Assembly (NCBI GenBank): GCA_036429605.1 | Contig: JAVFKD010000015.1 | Span: 2,379,421 to 2,443,420, forward strand | From: Cladobotryum mycophilum | Taxonomy: Eukaryota > Ascomycota > Sordariomycetes > Hypocreales > Hypocreaceae | Length of the DNA: 64,000 nt | Direction of reading: 5' to 3' | In this document: positions 50,174 through 60,603 of the stretch, piece by piece | Numbering within the stretch: position 1 is the stretch's first letter | How the letters are laid out: every line of letters begins with the position of its first letter | Position numbers and translations under genes: made by a program | The notes under the pieces: model-generated | The model's input: only the letters and a program-made list of their open reading frames with translations | Told to the model about the DNA's origin: nothing | Databases searched by the model: none

Positions 50174-50845
50174 ATGGCTCAGCGACCTTCTACACCAGTC
50201 AAAGTCCCCTCGTCCGCGGCAAACTACACCCCCGCGACCCTCGACCCCGACCTGCGATCTCAAATAAACACCGTCCTCCTCCGAGACGGCCATGTCGCAA
50301 AGTGCGTTTTTTCACTCTCTCCCACCTCCCACCTCCCCAGGAACATCCCACCCTTTTTCTTTTGTTCCTCCAATGGTCTCCCCACGATGACCCCCCTTGC
50401 GTCCCCCTTGCGTTCCCCCTTCCCATGATCATCATTTTAACTAACATGAAACCCTTAACCCCCTCCTCACAGAATCCAAGAAGCCCTCCTCCACGCCCTC
50501 AACGCCAACCCCTCCAACTGGCCCACAGCCATCCAATCCCACGCCCTCGACCTCCTCCGCTCCGGCGAAATAACCACCTTCCCCGCCCTCCTCCGCCGCG
50601 TTCTCGACGACGTCCGGCAAGACTCCTCAGCGAACCCAACAACAACAACATCATCATCCACAAACGGCAAGGCCTCGACAAACGGCGACGCACCACCCTC
50701 TAAGAAGGCAAACGGCGCGGCGGCCGCAGCCGCAGCCGCAGCAGCAGCAGAGAAATCGGGCCTCGCCGTGCCTATATCAGTCGTCGAGGAGGCGCTAAAG
50801 ACAACAAGGGAATGTCTGGAAGCGATCTGCGAGATTGAAGACTAG
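50174..50845 (+). CDS. Small conserved fungal protein of unknown function
   Basis: About 166 residues in two exons (50174-50301 and 50473-50845). The intron is 171 bases with a GTGCGT donor and CACAG acceptor; K43 spans the junction. The N-terminal half (LDPDLRSQINTVLLRDGHVAK, IQEALLHALNANPSNWPTAIQ, ALDLLRSGEITTFPALLRRVLDDV) is predicted helical and looks conserved. A Ser/Thr/Asn linker and a run of about eleven alanines follow. The end VPISVVEEALKTTRECLEAI is again helical and acidic. I believe orthologues occur across Pezizomycotina, but I know no function. Its start is 50 bases after a run of CAT triplets in the leader. Confidence 0.8.
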
Positions 50846-51739
50846 GGAAGCGGTTAGTCTAGAACATGCGACGCCCCTTCCCCCCCCCCCCCCTTCCCCC
50901 CTTCCCATCATTATCATATATAGTGAGAAGACGAAAGGAAGGTGGGGAGAAGGGCCGTTGAGAGATAAGAAGTAGGAGGGGAAGGGGTCACGCAATTAAA
51001 CACAAACGCAAACGCAAACGACAACGACAATAACAACAGCACCATCGGGTCAAAACAGGACATGCCACACACACACACTCTCACACACTTGCGGCTCTGA
51101 ACCATGGGGGAGGAGAACATGATCTAGGGGGAAACGTTGCCAAAGTAACGCAGGGGAATAAAGGTTTCTATAAAGAGCCAAATGATTGCAAACTACATCA
51201 AGTAATGTTGAATGAAGGGGGGTCAAAGATACCAAAGGCGATTCGGCCTTGGCTCATACCATGAAAATTCTGGTTGATATAATATGAAAGGAAAAAAACT
51301 CATCAGGAAGCACATTTGCCATCATCAGTCTCTATGAATAGTAGTTGGTAGAATCTACACATAACATGTACAAAATATAAAAATGTTCACATAATCATCT
51401 TTCTTCATTCATAATGGGAATCAATTTGCGTCGTCTATCAAAGCTAACGTAACCTGTCCGTTTGGCCTTCGCAAAACATGGCCAATAGCTACCATGCAAT
51501 TTGGTCCATCCCGAGTGTACCAAATGGTAGAATCAGAGTGCCACTCTTTGGTTTAACCCTTTCCGTGCCATATTTTGGACTCTTTACCACTCTACCAACT
51601 CCAGCCCAAATACTAGACTCAAGAGGCGTCTCGACTAGACCCGAAGTATCCGCCTAACTTGCAAGTCATGGAGATGTACGAGGAAACTTTAAAATACACG
51701 GATCATGGGAGATATGTCGTAAAGTAAACCCTCGCCAAA
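50846..51739. other. Convergent intergenic before CDC48 end
   Basis: About 900 bases between two converging genes, holding their 3' regions. C-rich runs occur at 50880-50910. No ORF of interest. Confidence 0.55.
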
Positions 51740-54504
51740 TTAGTCGTAAAGATCATCGTCATTACCACCATCGCCAAATGAGTTTCCTGCGTCGCCGCTG
51801 GGAGCACCCTCAGCTCCATCGGGGAACTTGAAGTAGGCGCCAGGTCCGGCGTTCTTCATTTGCTGGGCGAATGCTTCATACCGGCGAATCTCAACGTCGC
51901 TAACGGACTTACGAGCCGCCTGCATAGCCTCCTGGAAGTGAGCCTTGGTGAGCTCGGGGACAGGATCCTCGACGTCTTCATCCATGGCCTCATCGTCACC
52001 GGCAGCCTCGCGGGCCTTGACGCGCTCAATATCGGCAGAAATAGCCTCCTTGATAGCAATCTTGACAGCGCGCTGAGTGATGAATCCAAGATCGGCACCG
52101 GAGAAGCCGTTGGTTTTGGAAGCAATGTAGCCAAGATCGACGTCACCGGCAACGGGAGTCTTGCGCAGCTGGGCCTTGAGAATGCTCAGACGGCCAGTCT
52201 CATCAGGCAAAGGTACATAGATGAGAGAGTCCAGACGTCCAGGACGACACAGAGCAGGATCAAGCTGCTCGGGTCTGTTGGTAGCACCAATAACGAAGAC
52301 GTTCTTCTTGGAAGTCATGCCGTCCATTTCTACAAAAGAGGTTAGTTTGAGTGTCTAAGTTATAGCTACCGAGATGGAAAACTTACCAGTCAGAAGCTGG
52401 TTAACGACACGATCGGAAGCACCGCCGGCGTCACCAACGGAGCCACCACGTGCCTTGGCGATGGAATCCAACTCATCGAGGAAAACAATACAAGGAGCGG
52501 CGGCTCGAGCCTTGTCGAAAATGTCTCGGATGTTGCTTTCAGACTCACCAAACCACATGCTAAGAAGCTCGGGTCCCTTGACGGAGATGAAGTTGGCAGC
52601 ACATTCGTTGGCGACGGCCTTGGCCAACATAGTTTTACCGGTACCGGGAGGACCGTAGAACAATACACCTCGGGATGGGGAGAGACCAAACTTGAGGTAC
52701 TTCTCGGGGTGGTCGACGGGGTACTGAACTTGTTCTCTGAGATCCTGCTTGACCTCCTCCAGACCACCGATATCCTCCCACCGGACGTTGGGAACTTCCA
52801 CAACGGCGACTTCACGGAGAGCAGATGGGTTGGACACACCAAGGGCGAATCGGAAGTTGTCCATGGTAACACCAAGAGAGTCGAGGACCTCTGCATCAAT
52901 GGTATCCTCGTCAAGATCAATCAGATCCATCTTCTCACGAATCTGCTGCATAGCAGCCTCAGAGCAGAGGGCAGCAACATCGGATCCGACGTAACCGTGG
53001 GTCTCGGCGGCAATCTGCTCCAGGTCTACATCATCACCCAGCTTCATGTTCTTGGTGTGAATCTGGAGAATCTCGAGACGACCAGTTGGGTCGGGAACAC
53101 CAATGTCGACCTCACGATCGAAACGACCGAATCGTCGCAGAGCAGGGTCGATGGAGTTGGGTCGGTTGGTGGCAGCCATAACGACGACGTTGGAACGAGC
53201 CTTCATACCGTCCATGAGAGTGAGAAGCTGAGAAACGACACGGCGTTCGACTTCGCCGTTTGTCTTGTCTCGCTTGGGGGCGATGGAGTCGATTTCGTCA
53301 ATAAAGATGATGGCGGGAGAGTTCTTCTCGGCCTCCTCAAAGGCCTTTCGCAGATTCGACTCGGATTCACCAGCCATCTTGGACATGATCTCGGGTCCAT
53401 TGATGAGGAAGAAGAAGGCACCGGTCTCGTTGGCAACAGCACGAGCCATGAGTGTCTTACCGGTACCAGGAGGACCATACAGCAAGACGCCTCGAGGGGG
53501 CTTGATACCGATGGATTTGAAAAGTTGAGGGTGGCGGAGAGGAAGCTCAACCATTTCTCGGATCTGAGCCATCTGCTTTCGGCATCCACCAATGTCGTCA
53601 TAACCAACTTCGTTCAAGTTGTTCTCCTCCTCATCTCGCTGGATAGGTTCACCTTCACAGTGAATGACTGTATCTTGGGCAACGATACCGTACTCTGCAG
53701 GATCGACTTCCACAACCTTGAATTCAACCTGTCTCATGCCACCACGGACGATGAAAAGATCTCCCTGGCGAACGGGTCTGTAGGCTTCGCGGAAGTATGG
53801 GGCGAGGAAGACGTCGAACAATGAACCGGTCAGGCCCTCGACGGTATCGGAAATGGGGAGAACAGCGATGCGCTTGGCCTATTTTTTTTATACATGTCAA
53901 AAAAACCGTGCCAGAAAGTATCCGCTGTAGATCAAACTCACATATTTGATATCGGGGCATGGGTGAATGGTGATCATGTCACCGTGCTTAACTCGAAGAT
54001 TGTGACGGACAACTCGGTTGATTCTGGCGCTGCCCTCATCGAGTTCTTCATCGGCAAGAACAATCAACACGGTATCCTTTCTCTTCTTTCCTCGCACAAG
54101 GACGGTGTCACCACGGAAGAGCTGAAGGGCGTCCATGGTGGCCTCGGACAAGGCAATGATGCTGTTGTCATCGTTGACGGCATCGGTAACCCTGAAATTT
54201 AGTCAGCATACGAGTTTGGATGTTTCCGAGCGGGGAAAAAGGATGAGCCTACATCAGCTGGTTGGGCTTCTTCTTCTTCTTGAGAATCGCGGTAGCAGTG
54301 TCATCTTCCTGTATAGGCCGTCAGCTTCCCCGCCTTCTAAGCTCGAGGGGTGGGATGAACGAACGTGCTTGACCTCTGCGCCAGAGGAGTCGCTATCAAA
54401 GAGGTTAGCAGGACCGTCCAAAGCATTGAAGCGGCGATGGTTAGGTGTAGGATCACGCACGTCAAGTTGACCTTCTTCTTGTGTTCGTCAGGCTGGGGAG
54501 CCAT
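51740..54504 (-). CDS. CDC48: Cdc48/p97 AAA+ ATPase
   Basis: Hexameric ATPase that extracts ubiquitinated proteins from membranes and complexes with Ufd1-Npl4; it serves ER-associated degradation, chromatin and autophagy. Six exons on the - strand: 54504-54461, 54392-54365, 54308-54253, 54191-53942, 53878-52387 and 52329-51740, giving 819 residues, the usual fungal length. The N domain is about 1-200. D1 has Walker A GPPGTGKT near 255 and IIFIDEIDSIAPKRD; D2 has Walker A GPPGTGKT near 534 and IVFLDELDSIAKARG. The acidic tail ends NDDDLYD, the cofactor-binding end. Four of five introns fall in the first 126 codons. No frameshift. A 371-codon open frame on the opposite strand is a codon-usage shadow. 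Confidence 0.97.
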
Positions 54505-56094
54505 GATTGTGGTGTTGATAAGCTGCGTCCAGGCTGTGGGGAAGTTGAACGTGGCCGAAACCGGGGGGTGCGGGAGAGGTAGACGGTGTTAAAGTGAGAG
54601 CTTGTTTGTTTGATGTTGCAGCCCCTCGCAACGTAAGTTGAAATAAAGAGAAAGGGAAAAAGTGTAAGAGGTTGAGTTTGGGGATCGGAAGGGATAATAT
54701 GGAGAGGAAAGGGTTGAGCGGCGAAAGCTAGAGAAGGTGTCCAGAGTCCAGTTGAGCGTCTGGCACGCCTAAAGGTAACCACGGCAATCCACTCCACTAT
54801 TCCACTATAGCGGGCTGCGGCGGAGGGAAACAGGCCAATAAGATGACTGCTTTCCCTGAGCGGAGCGGATCATTAATGATACAGACACAGTGAAGTGGCC
54901 AACTAACTGTGCGTCACTGCGAGGCTACGCTTGACAAAGCTCAGGCTTCGAACCTTCTGCGGATTTCCACTGAGACCAACACCCCGCCAGGCAACTGAGA
55001 GGACGCGCAACAGGCACTGGAGGGCGAAGGGTGTCCACTGTTTTGTCTTGTAAGCACCCAAGCTTGTACCCGGAACCACTGCCAATAGAAGCCACTACAG
55101 CTCCCTGTCGTGCTACAGGTACATGCTGGGGGCTGGGGCTGTCAGGGAATCAGGCACCACGAGCTACGTACTGCGTAAAGCGATTTGCATTTATCGCCAC
55201 TCCCTTATTTACTTGATACCCATTTGCCTTGCTCGTGTTTGCTCATGGATTTTATTGGATTTTATTTTTGTTTTTGTTTTTGTTTTTATTAATTTACCGT
55301 TACTACCCAATGTCGCAATGTACCCCAAATAGAGCAATGCCTGTGTGTTGTCAAATCCCATCGCATACTTGCTGGCATCTTGCTGGCAATGGGCCCATAT
55401 CTTATAACCATCCCTTGGAACATTATCTGCAACCGACTACTCCATACCCAAATCATATCCATACCTAAATGCATATTTATTCTCAACCTTTTTCCATCGC
55501 AAGATTTCCATCGTTGTACAAGCAAATCATCCGATGAGGCACCCTGCGAAAGAGCCTCTCAATGCCCGATCCAAGACAGCTGGTCGTCTTAGCATCAATT
55601 ACAAACAGCCTCTCCTGCAAGACACCGCTTACGTCCTGCAGCATAAAAAGCATACAGCCGCATGCAATATGCAACCAATGTTAGACATCGGACCACCCAT
55701 GTGTTGTTAGGATTCGCGACGCCGGGTACATTATGGTATATTACTTCCAACGATAGCTTATTGTTTGAAATCGCATGTTCCGGCCCCCACAATGGACGAT
55801 AACATATTGAGATATGCAGATAGTAGACCCAGCCCCAGACGCAATCTGCATGAGATTGCTTGGATGGTGAGATATTCGACCAAAGGTAGTGGAGGCTTGG
55901 GAAAGCCTTGGGCCCAGTGGCCCAGCAATGTGCCAAATGCAATCATAAACTACTAGTTACTGCACAATCATACCTATGCTACACGGGAAAATGATGTACG
56001 ATATGGAATACAGTCTCTGACCGAGTAGTGGTTTATTATTATATCCATTTCATTGCCGAGTCATTGTATCCGAGATCAAAAAGACTGATCGCGC
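54505..56094. other. Intergenic CDC48-KTI12
   Basis: About 1.6 kb: the CDC48 promoter on the left and the KTI12 3' region on the right. T-rich (TTTTTG)n-like sequence is at 55261-55290. I see no conserved ORF. Confidence 0.55.
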
Positions 56095-57147
56095 TTAATC
56101 ACCCTGCTCGAAAGTATTGTTGAGGTAGTTGACGAACGACTCTTTCAAGGTATCCGCGCCCATATTCGTCACCTTTTCCAGCCCGATACCTCCTCGGTTG
56201 AGCCCAACAAAGGCTCTCCTGTGTCTCTGCAGCTCTGGCAGTCCCACCTTTCTACCAGCCGGAAGTTCGATAACCAGATCTCCCTTGCCGGAGCTCAGGG
56301 GTATGGATACGTCCGCCCCGCCATCGTCTCCCTGCTGGCTTAGAATACGCTTGACAATATCTTGCGTCTCGCGATCTAATACGTAGAGGTAGTCGCCACT
56401 GGCATCGCGGCCTCGCTGCTCGGTAGCTTGGTTGGGGCGGATAACTTTTCGACCATCACCTGCGATGGCTTCCCACATGGACTCGAATGTTTTCCTTACT
56501 TGGTCTTCGTCATCCTCCCAGATAACCGTGAAGAGGGGCTGTCCCAGCGGGTCATGGGGTTGGGTTCCTCGTGTCGAAAGACTAGGTTTTCCCAGTTACC
56601 GGGCTCGTATGGTTCTGCAGTGTCCCCCTCTTGCGCCTCGACAGCTTCCCTTCTCCCCAGCCTCTCTTCGTTGACCTGTTTTGCGCAGTCCGGAGAGCAG
56701 CCAATCTGAAGAATGCAGCTTGGCGTTCGAACAGCTTTCGCCTCGCAATGTAACTGATAACGCCATCCCTTGATATAATTCAGTCCGTCCAAAATAACAA
56801 TGTCCTTGTCAGACAGGACCCTCTTGACGGCGCCGTATATGGTGGCTCGGGCATCCTTCTCGCTCGCATTGGCCGATCTTGTATGGGCAGGCAATGAGCA
56901 AAGGTCATAGACTGTGCGGGAGATCGAGAGGGAGTCGTCGGAGATGAGATGTAGACGATATTTGGTTCCGCCGATGCGCTCTGAGAGGTAATCATGCAGC
57001 TGCTTTGCGCGAGTCGATTTTCCCGACGTCGGTAGGCCCGTAAGGATGATTAGCTACAGCGAGGGCAATGATGCCATGTTAAAAAAAATTTGCTGAGGAT
57101 CTTAAGCGATGGGAGCAATGTTGGGGTGATGACATACATACCGGCAT
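56095..57147 (-). CDS. KTI12: Kti12, Elongator regulatory P-loop ATPase
   Basis: P-loop protein that binds the Elongator complex and tRNA and supports wobble-uridine modification. Two exons on the - strand: 57147-57142, only ATG CCG, and 57053-56095, giving about 321 residues. The P-loop GLPTSGKST begins at about residue 7; then SDDSLSI, DARATIYGAVKRVL, VILDGLNYIKGWRYQLHCEAK, NWENLVFRHEEPNPMTRWDSP and a C-terminal LNNTFEQGD. The tiny first exon is supported by the GTATGT donor and by MPLIILTGLPTSGK, the usual Kti12 beginning. The frame slips at the run 56535-56538 (C4 on the coding strand); one more C restores WDSPLFTVIWED. That junction is strongly conserved in the family, so a sequence error is the likely cause. 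Confidence 0.92.
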
Positions 57148-58500
57148 GATTGTCGCCGGCTTTGGAAGAGAGGAGAACAAGGATAAGGAGCAAGTCCTTT
57201 TTTTGGTGGTTCGTCTAGATATGCGGAACAAAGCCTGGCAGTTCCTTGGCTTGTCGCCTCTGTGCTAGGAATTTCGGTGGTCGCAAGAGGTTCGCGTTGT
57301 GTGGGATGTTAAAGTTGAGAATTGGAGGCGATGGAGGGGTCAGTGTCTTGGTGGTTTGCCTACCTAGTTGCCCACCCCACCAAAAACTCCTAAATTTTTA
57401 CTCACATCCATCCATCCATCCATCCATCCATCCATCCATCCATCCATCCATCCATCCATCCATCCATCCATTGCGGTTTGCGCCTCAGTTGTTGACGTAC
57501 CAGAGGCATGTACCGCGCACATACATACGTATGCGTTTCATTAATGCAAACATCTCCTTCACCAATGAAAAGGGAAGCCAGCAAAAGAACAGAGTAATTA
57601 CCTCATAAAGAAGGCTTAGACATTAATCATGAGAGGGGGGTTGGCTGCCTCTCTGATCAAAGTGAACGAACAAAACATCATCACACGGTCCAATATCTAC
57701 AAGTACAAGTAAATGAGCAATCCCAAAGCGGTATCAAATATCGCGAAATGCACCCAATTCATCGCATTCGCTTCTTTTTGCACCGCCTCACGTCAGCCGC
57801 CCTGTTCTGCTACAAGTACGTGCGCGCTACGATTCACCTCGAATCAGGCTCTTAAAAAACTTTTTGTGGGTTTAGCTTAGCTCATCGGTGCTTCGGCAGC
57901 GCCAGTACCGACACCGAATTTTGTGGGTACTCCGGGCGCCTTCTCAAGGCTTATCGCACCTTATCGCCCTGCTTTCCCTCCAAACTGCCGGAGACGGGGC
58001 CAAAATGACAAGGAGCTGAGCCAGATGCCGCCATTCCCTTTCCAGTAATCTTTTCGACCTGACCAATCAGATACACTGCCGCTGCGGACCTTGCCGAGTA
58101 CCGGGTACATGTTCCAGAGTTGGTCTTGAGCCCTTTGCTTGAGGCGCTGTTGGAGAAGTTGGAGCCATGGCTTGCAGGTCACGATGCTTTGTGAAACTTT
58201 TGGTTGGATGCTAGCAATGGCTATCCATACAAGCCTGTGCCGTTATCCGAGCTGGGTATTGGAATAAAGGGAATTATAGAAAGCATATATATGTTCCAGT
58301 TTTTTCTCGTCTCAATGGCTTATAATCTTCTTGTCCATCATCGGTTCTCACTTACATTGTGAACAATACACGATCCATCCTCACGACTTCTCAATATCTT
58401 CGGTTTACTCTCAGTGAGAGCTCCCAGGGCAATTCAACTCCTCTCCGACTTGTAAGACTGCCCTTTATTCCTCAATACTTCACCTATACCTCAAAACACC
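57148..58500. other. Intergenic KTI12 and DUF7702 promoters
   Basis: About 1.35 kb between divergently transcribed genes. It includes the (CATC)16 repeat. No conserved ORF. A T/C-rich leader is seen at 58270-58500. Confidence 0.55.
57405..57468 (+). repeat. (CATC)16 microsatellite
   Basis: Sixteen exact CATC copies plus CAT, about 260 bases upstream of the KTI12 start. It is the longest perfect microsatellite in the window. Confidence 0.95.
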
Positions 58501-59297
58501 ATGCATCGACCATTGGTGGCATACGATGGCATCGCCGTCGCTGAGCTCATCTTCTATCTCTTCGCCCTAGCCGGTTCCATATTCCTCTGCTTCAAGCATG
58601 GATTCACAAAGGACGCCGGCTGGAGAGCTCTCATCATCCTCTCCCTCGCCCGCATCATCGGCGCCTCCCTTCGCCTAGCCACCATCTCGGATCCGACAAA
58701 CGAAGATCTATACATTGGCTGGATGACCCTCAACGGCATTGGACTGGCCCCCTTATTCTCCTGATGCTTGGCCTTGTCAGCAGAGTCTTTGCGTCGATCA
58801 ATCGCCATGGCCATACCATTGTTCAGAGCAAGCACCAGAGATTGATTGAGCTTGTTTTGCTTGTTGCACTTATCCTGCTCATCGTTGGAGGCACCCAGTC
58901 CAACTTCACAATCACCAATGGGCAACCCAAAGTTCACTATTCCACCATCAGCCACGTTTCCATTGCTCTCCTCATCGTCGTCCTCGTCCTCGTCTGTCTT
59001 GAGGTCCTTCTCGCCTACCGCAACCAGGGCTACGTCGCTCAGGGCGAGCACCGCATCATCTTGGTCATCGTTCTCTGCATGCCCTTCATCATTGTTCGAC
59101 TTGTCTACTCTTGTTTGCTCGTCTTTGGCGGCATCACCTCAACTCCTTGGCTTTACTTGGGTCTTTCCTCACTGATGGAGATGATTGTCACTGTCATCAG
59201 CATTGTACTTGGTGTCAGCTTGGAGAAGGTGGCCAAGGAGCCAGTTTCTCATACTGATGAGGAGATGAACTCCATGGGGCGAAAAGAAAATCATTGA
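58501..59297 (+). CDS. DUF7702-like multi-spanning membrane protein
   Basis: About 265 residues, no intron. Seven hydrophobic segments span most of the length, for example IAVAELIFYLFALAGSIFLC, LVLLVALILLIVGG, VSIALLIVVLVLVCLEVLL and MEMIVTVISIVLGVSLE. The motif GWRALIILSLARIIGASLRLATISDPTN followed by LNGIGLAPL is typical of a family of fungal membrane proteins of unknown function that I know as DUF7702. The N terminus begins MHRPLVAYDGI. The frame slips at the C5 run 58748-58752; one more C gives GLAPLILLMLGLVSRV, joining the second and third membrane segments, so the gene is probably intact. No function is known to me. Confidence 0.85.
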
Positions 59298-59650
59298 CTA
59301 ACCGATTATCAACGGCTGTCAGAGCAAGGCATGAGATACGAGGGCGCAAGGCGATGAATCAGGAATGGGCTTCGATAGATCCGGCGGAAAGCATAACCAA
59401 CATTTTAGACGATACCCTTTCATTTGTACATTTTCATAGGTATCATGTTTTTTAATTGTCAATATCATCATCATATCTAGAACCTACAAGTTCCAAACAC
59501 GCTTCCGTGTTCCCAAGTTCATGTGTATCCAAACATAACAGCTGGTATATACCTTTGCAACAAATACATCCAAGACAGCCAATGCACTTCTACTATCCAA
59601 ACGGTCGCTCAACGAATCCCAACGTAAACAGCTCGCAACCTCGTAATCTC
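59298..59650. other. Convergent intergenic
   Basis: About 350 bases between converging stop codons, AT-rich, with nothing else recognised. Confidence 0.6.
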
Positions 59651-60603
59651 TTACATGACCACACAGCACATTTTCTGCAGCTTGCGCAGAACAGTTGGGA
59701 GCACAGCTTCCACCAGCTCTCCCATTTGGTCTTGCTGTTGATGCTGTTGCTGTTGCTGCCCATGATGCTGCTGTCCCTGGTGTTGCTGGTCATAGTGCTG
59801 CTGCTGCTGCTGCTGCTGCTGTTGCTGTTGTCCGTGATGCTGCTGTCCTCCCTGGTAGCCCTGCTGCCCACCATGCCCACCACCGTATCCGCCTGAAGGA
59901 GGGGGATCGCCTCTCCGCCCTGGAGGTTGATATATATTCTTCCGGCGTTCTCTTCGGTATTGTACTTGAGTCCCATCTCGCGGCACATCTCCTCCACCTT
60001 GGGCTTGATCTTCTGCACGTGGTTCGCGGAGTGGTTGCCCTTGCCGACGATGACATGCAAGTGCGTCTGCCCGCGCTGCTGATCCGCACGGATGCGCTGC
60101 TCGACGATGCGCTCTGCCTCCTCGACAAACTGGCCGTGTAGATCGATGCAATCGGGCTCAACCCGGCCGGCGGCATTGTTCTCTCGGAAGATGTACTCAG
60201 ACGCCTGGCGGTTGAAGTCCTTCATCTTGGCGTCGTGTGCCTTGCCTTCGTTGGAAAGTTCCTTGGCCTTGGCGCCATCGCCATTCTCGTATGCTCGGTG
60301 AGACTGAATTGGGAAAATTTTGTACGTGAGTTTCGAGCTTGATTATGCGAGGAGCGCAGTTCCCCATGGGACAGTGAAATTAGTGTCAACATACACGATC
60401 GTAGCAATCATTGCGCTTCTGGGCTTCAGCGCGGGCAGCATCACGCAAGCGATCGTATTCTCGCTCCGCTTCGTCGTTGTCGCCATGGTTGAGGGCTATC
60501 GTCGTGTCAATCAACTGGGCGGGCTCATTGTTTTTCCACGGGATTGCAGATGGGCATGCAGGCGCTTACCTCGGCCGCCCAAGCTCGTCATGGGAATAGA
60601 CAT
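59651..60603 (-). CDS. DUF1771-Smr domain protein with polyQ tail
   Basis: About 262 residues in three exons on the - strand: 60603-60570, 60495-60395 and 60303-59651. The N-terminal DUF1771 region is a charged helix (DEAEREYDRLRDAARAEAQK, then HRAYENGDGAKAKELSNEGK). The Smr domain follows (IDLHGQFVEEAERIVEQRI, HVIVGKGNHS, GRIYINLQGG); Smr domains bind or cut nucleic acids, and fungal relatives are linked to RNA quality control. The tail is rich in Gly, His and Gln with a run of eleven Gln, ending VLPTVLRKLQKMCCVVM. The frame slips at 59901-59905 (C5 on the coding strand); one more C gives GGEAIPPPSGGYGGG. In the uncorrected frame the tail would be Ser/Asn-rich and the conserved end lost. Confidence 0.88.
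59798..59821 (-). repeat. (CAG)8 repeat coding polyglutamine
   Basis: Eight exact CAG codons (CTG on the + strand) within an imperfect CAG/CAA tract, in the tail of the Smr gene. Confidence 0.9.

Noticed and set aside
52709..53824. 371-codon open frame on the + strand opposite CDC48
   Set aside because: It has no family motifs and is explained by the codon usage of the long CDC48 exon on the other strand.
57402..57584. Frame of repeated Met-Asp-Gly-Trp on the - strand
   Set aside because: It is only the translation of the (CATC)16 microsatellite.
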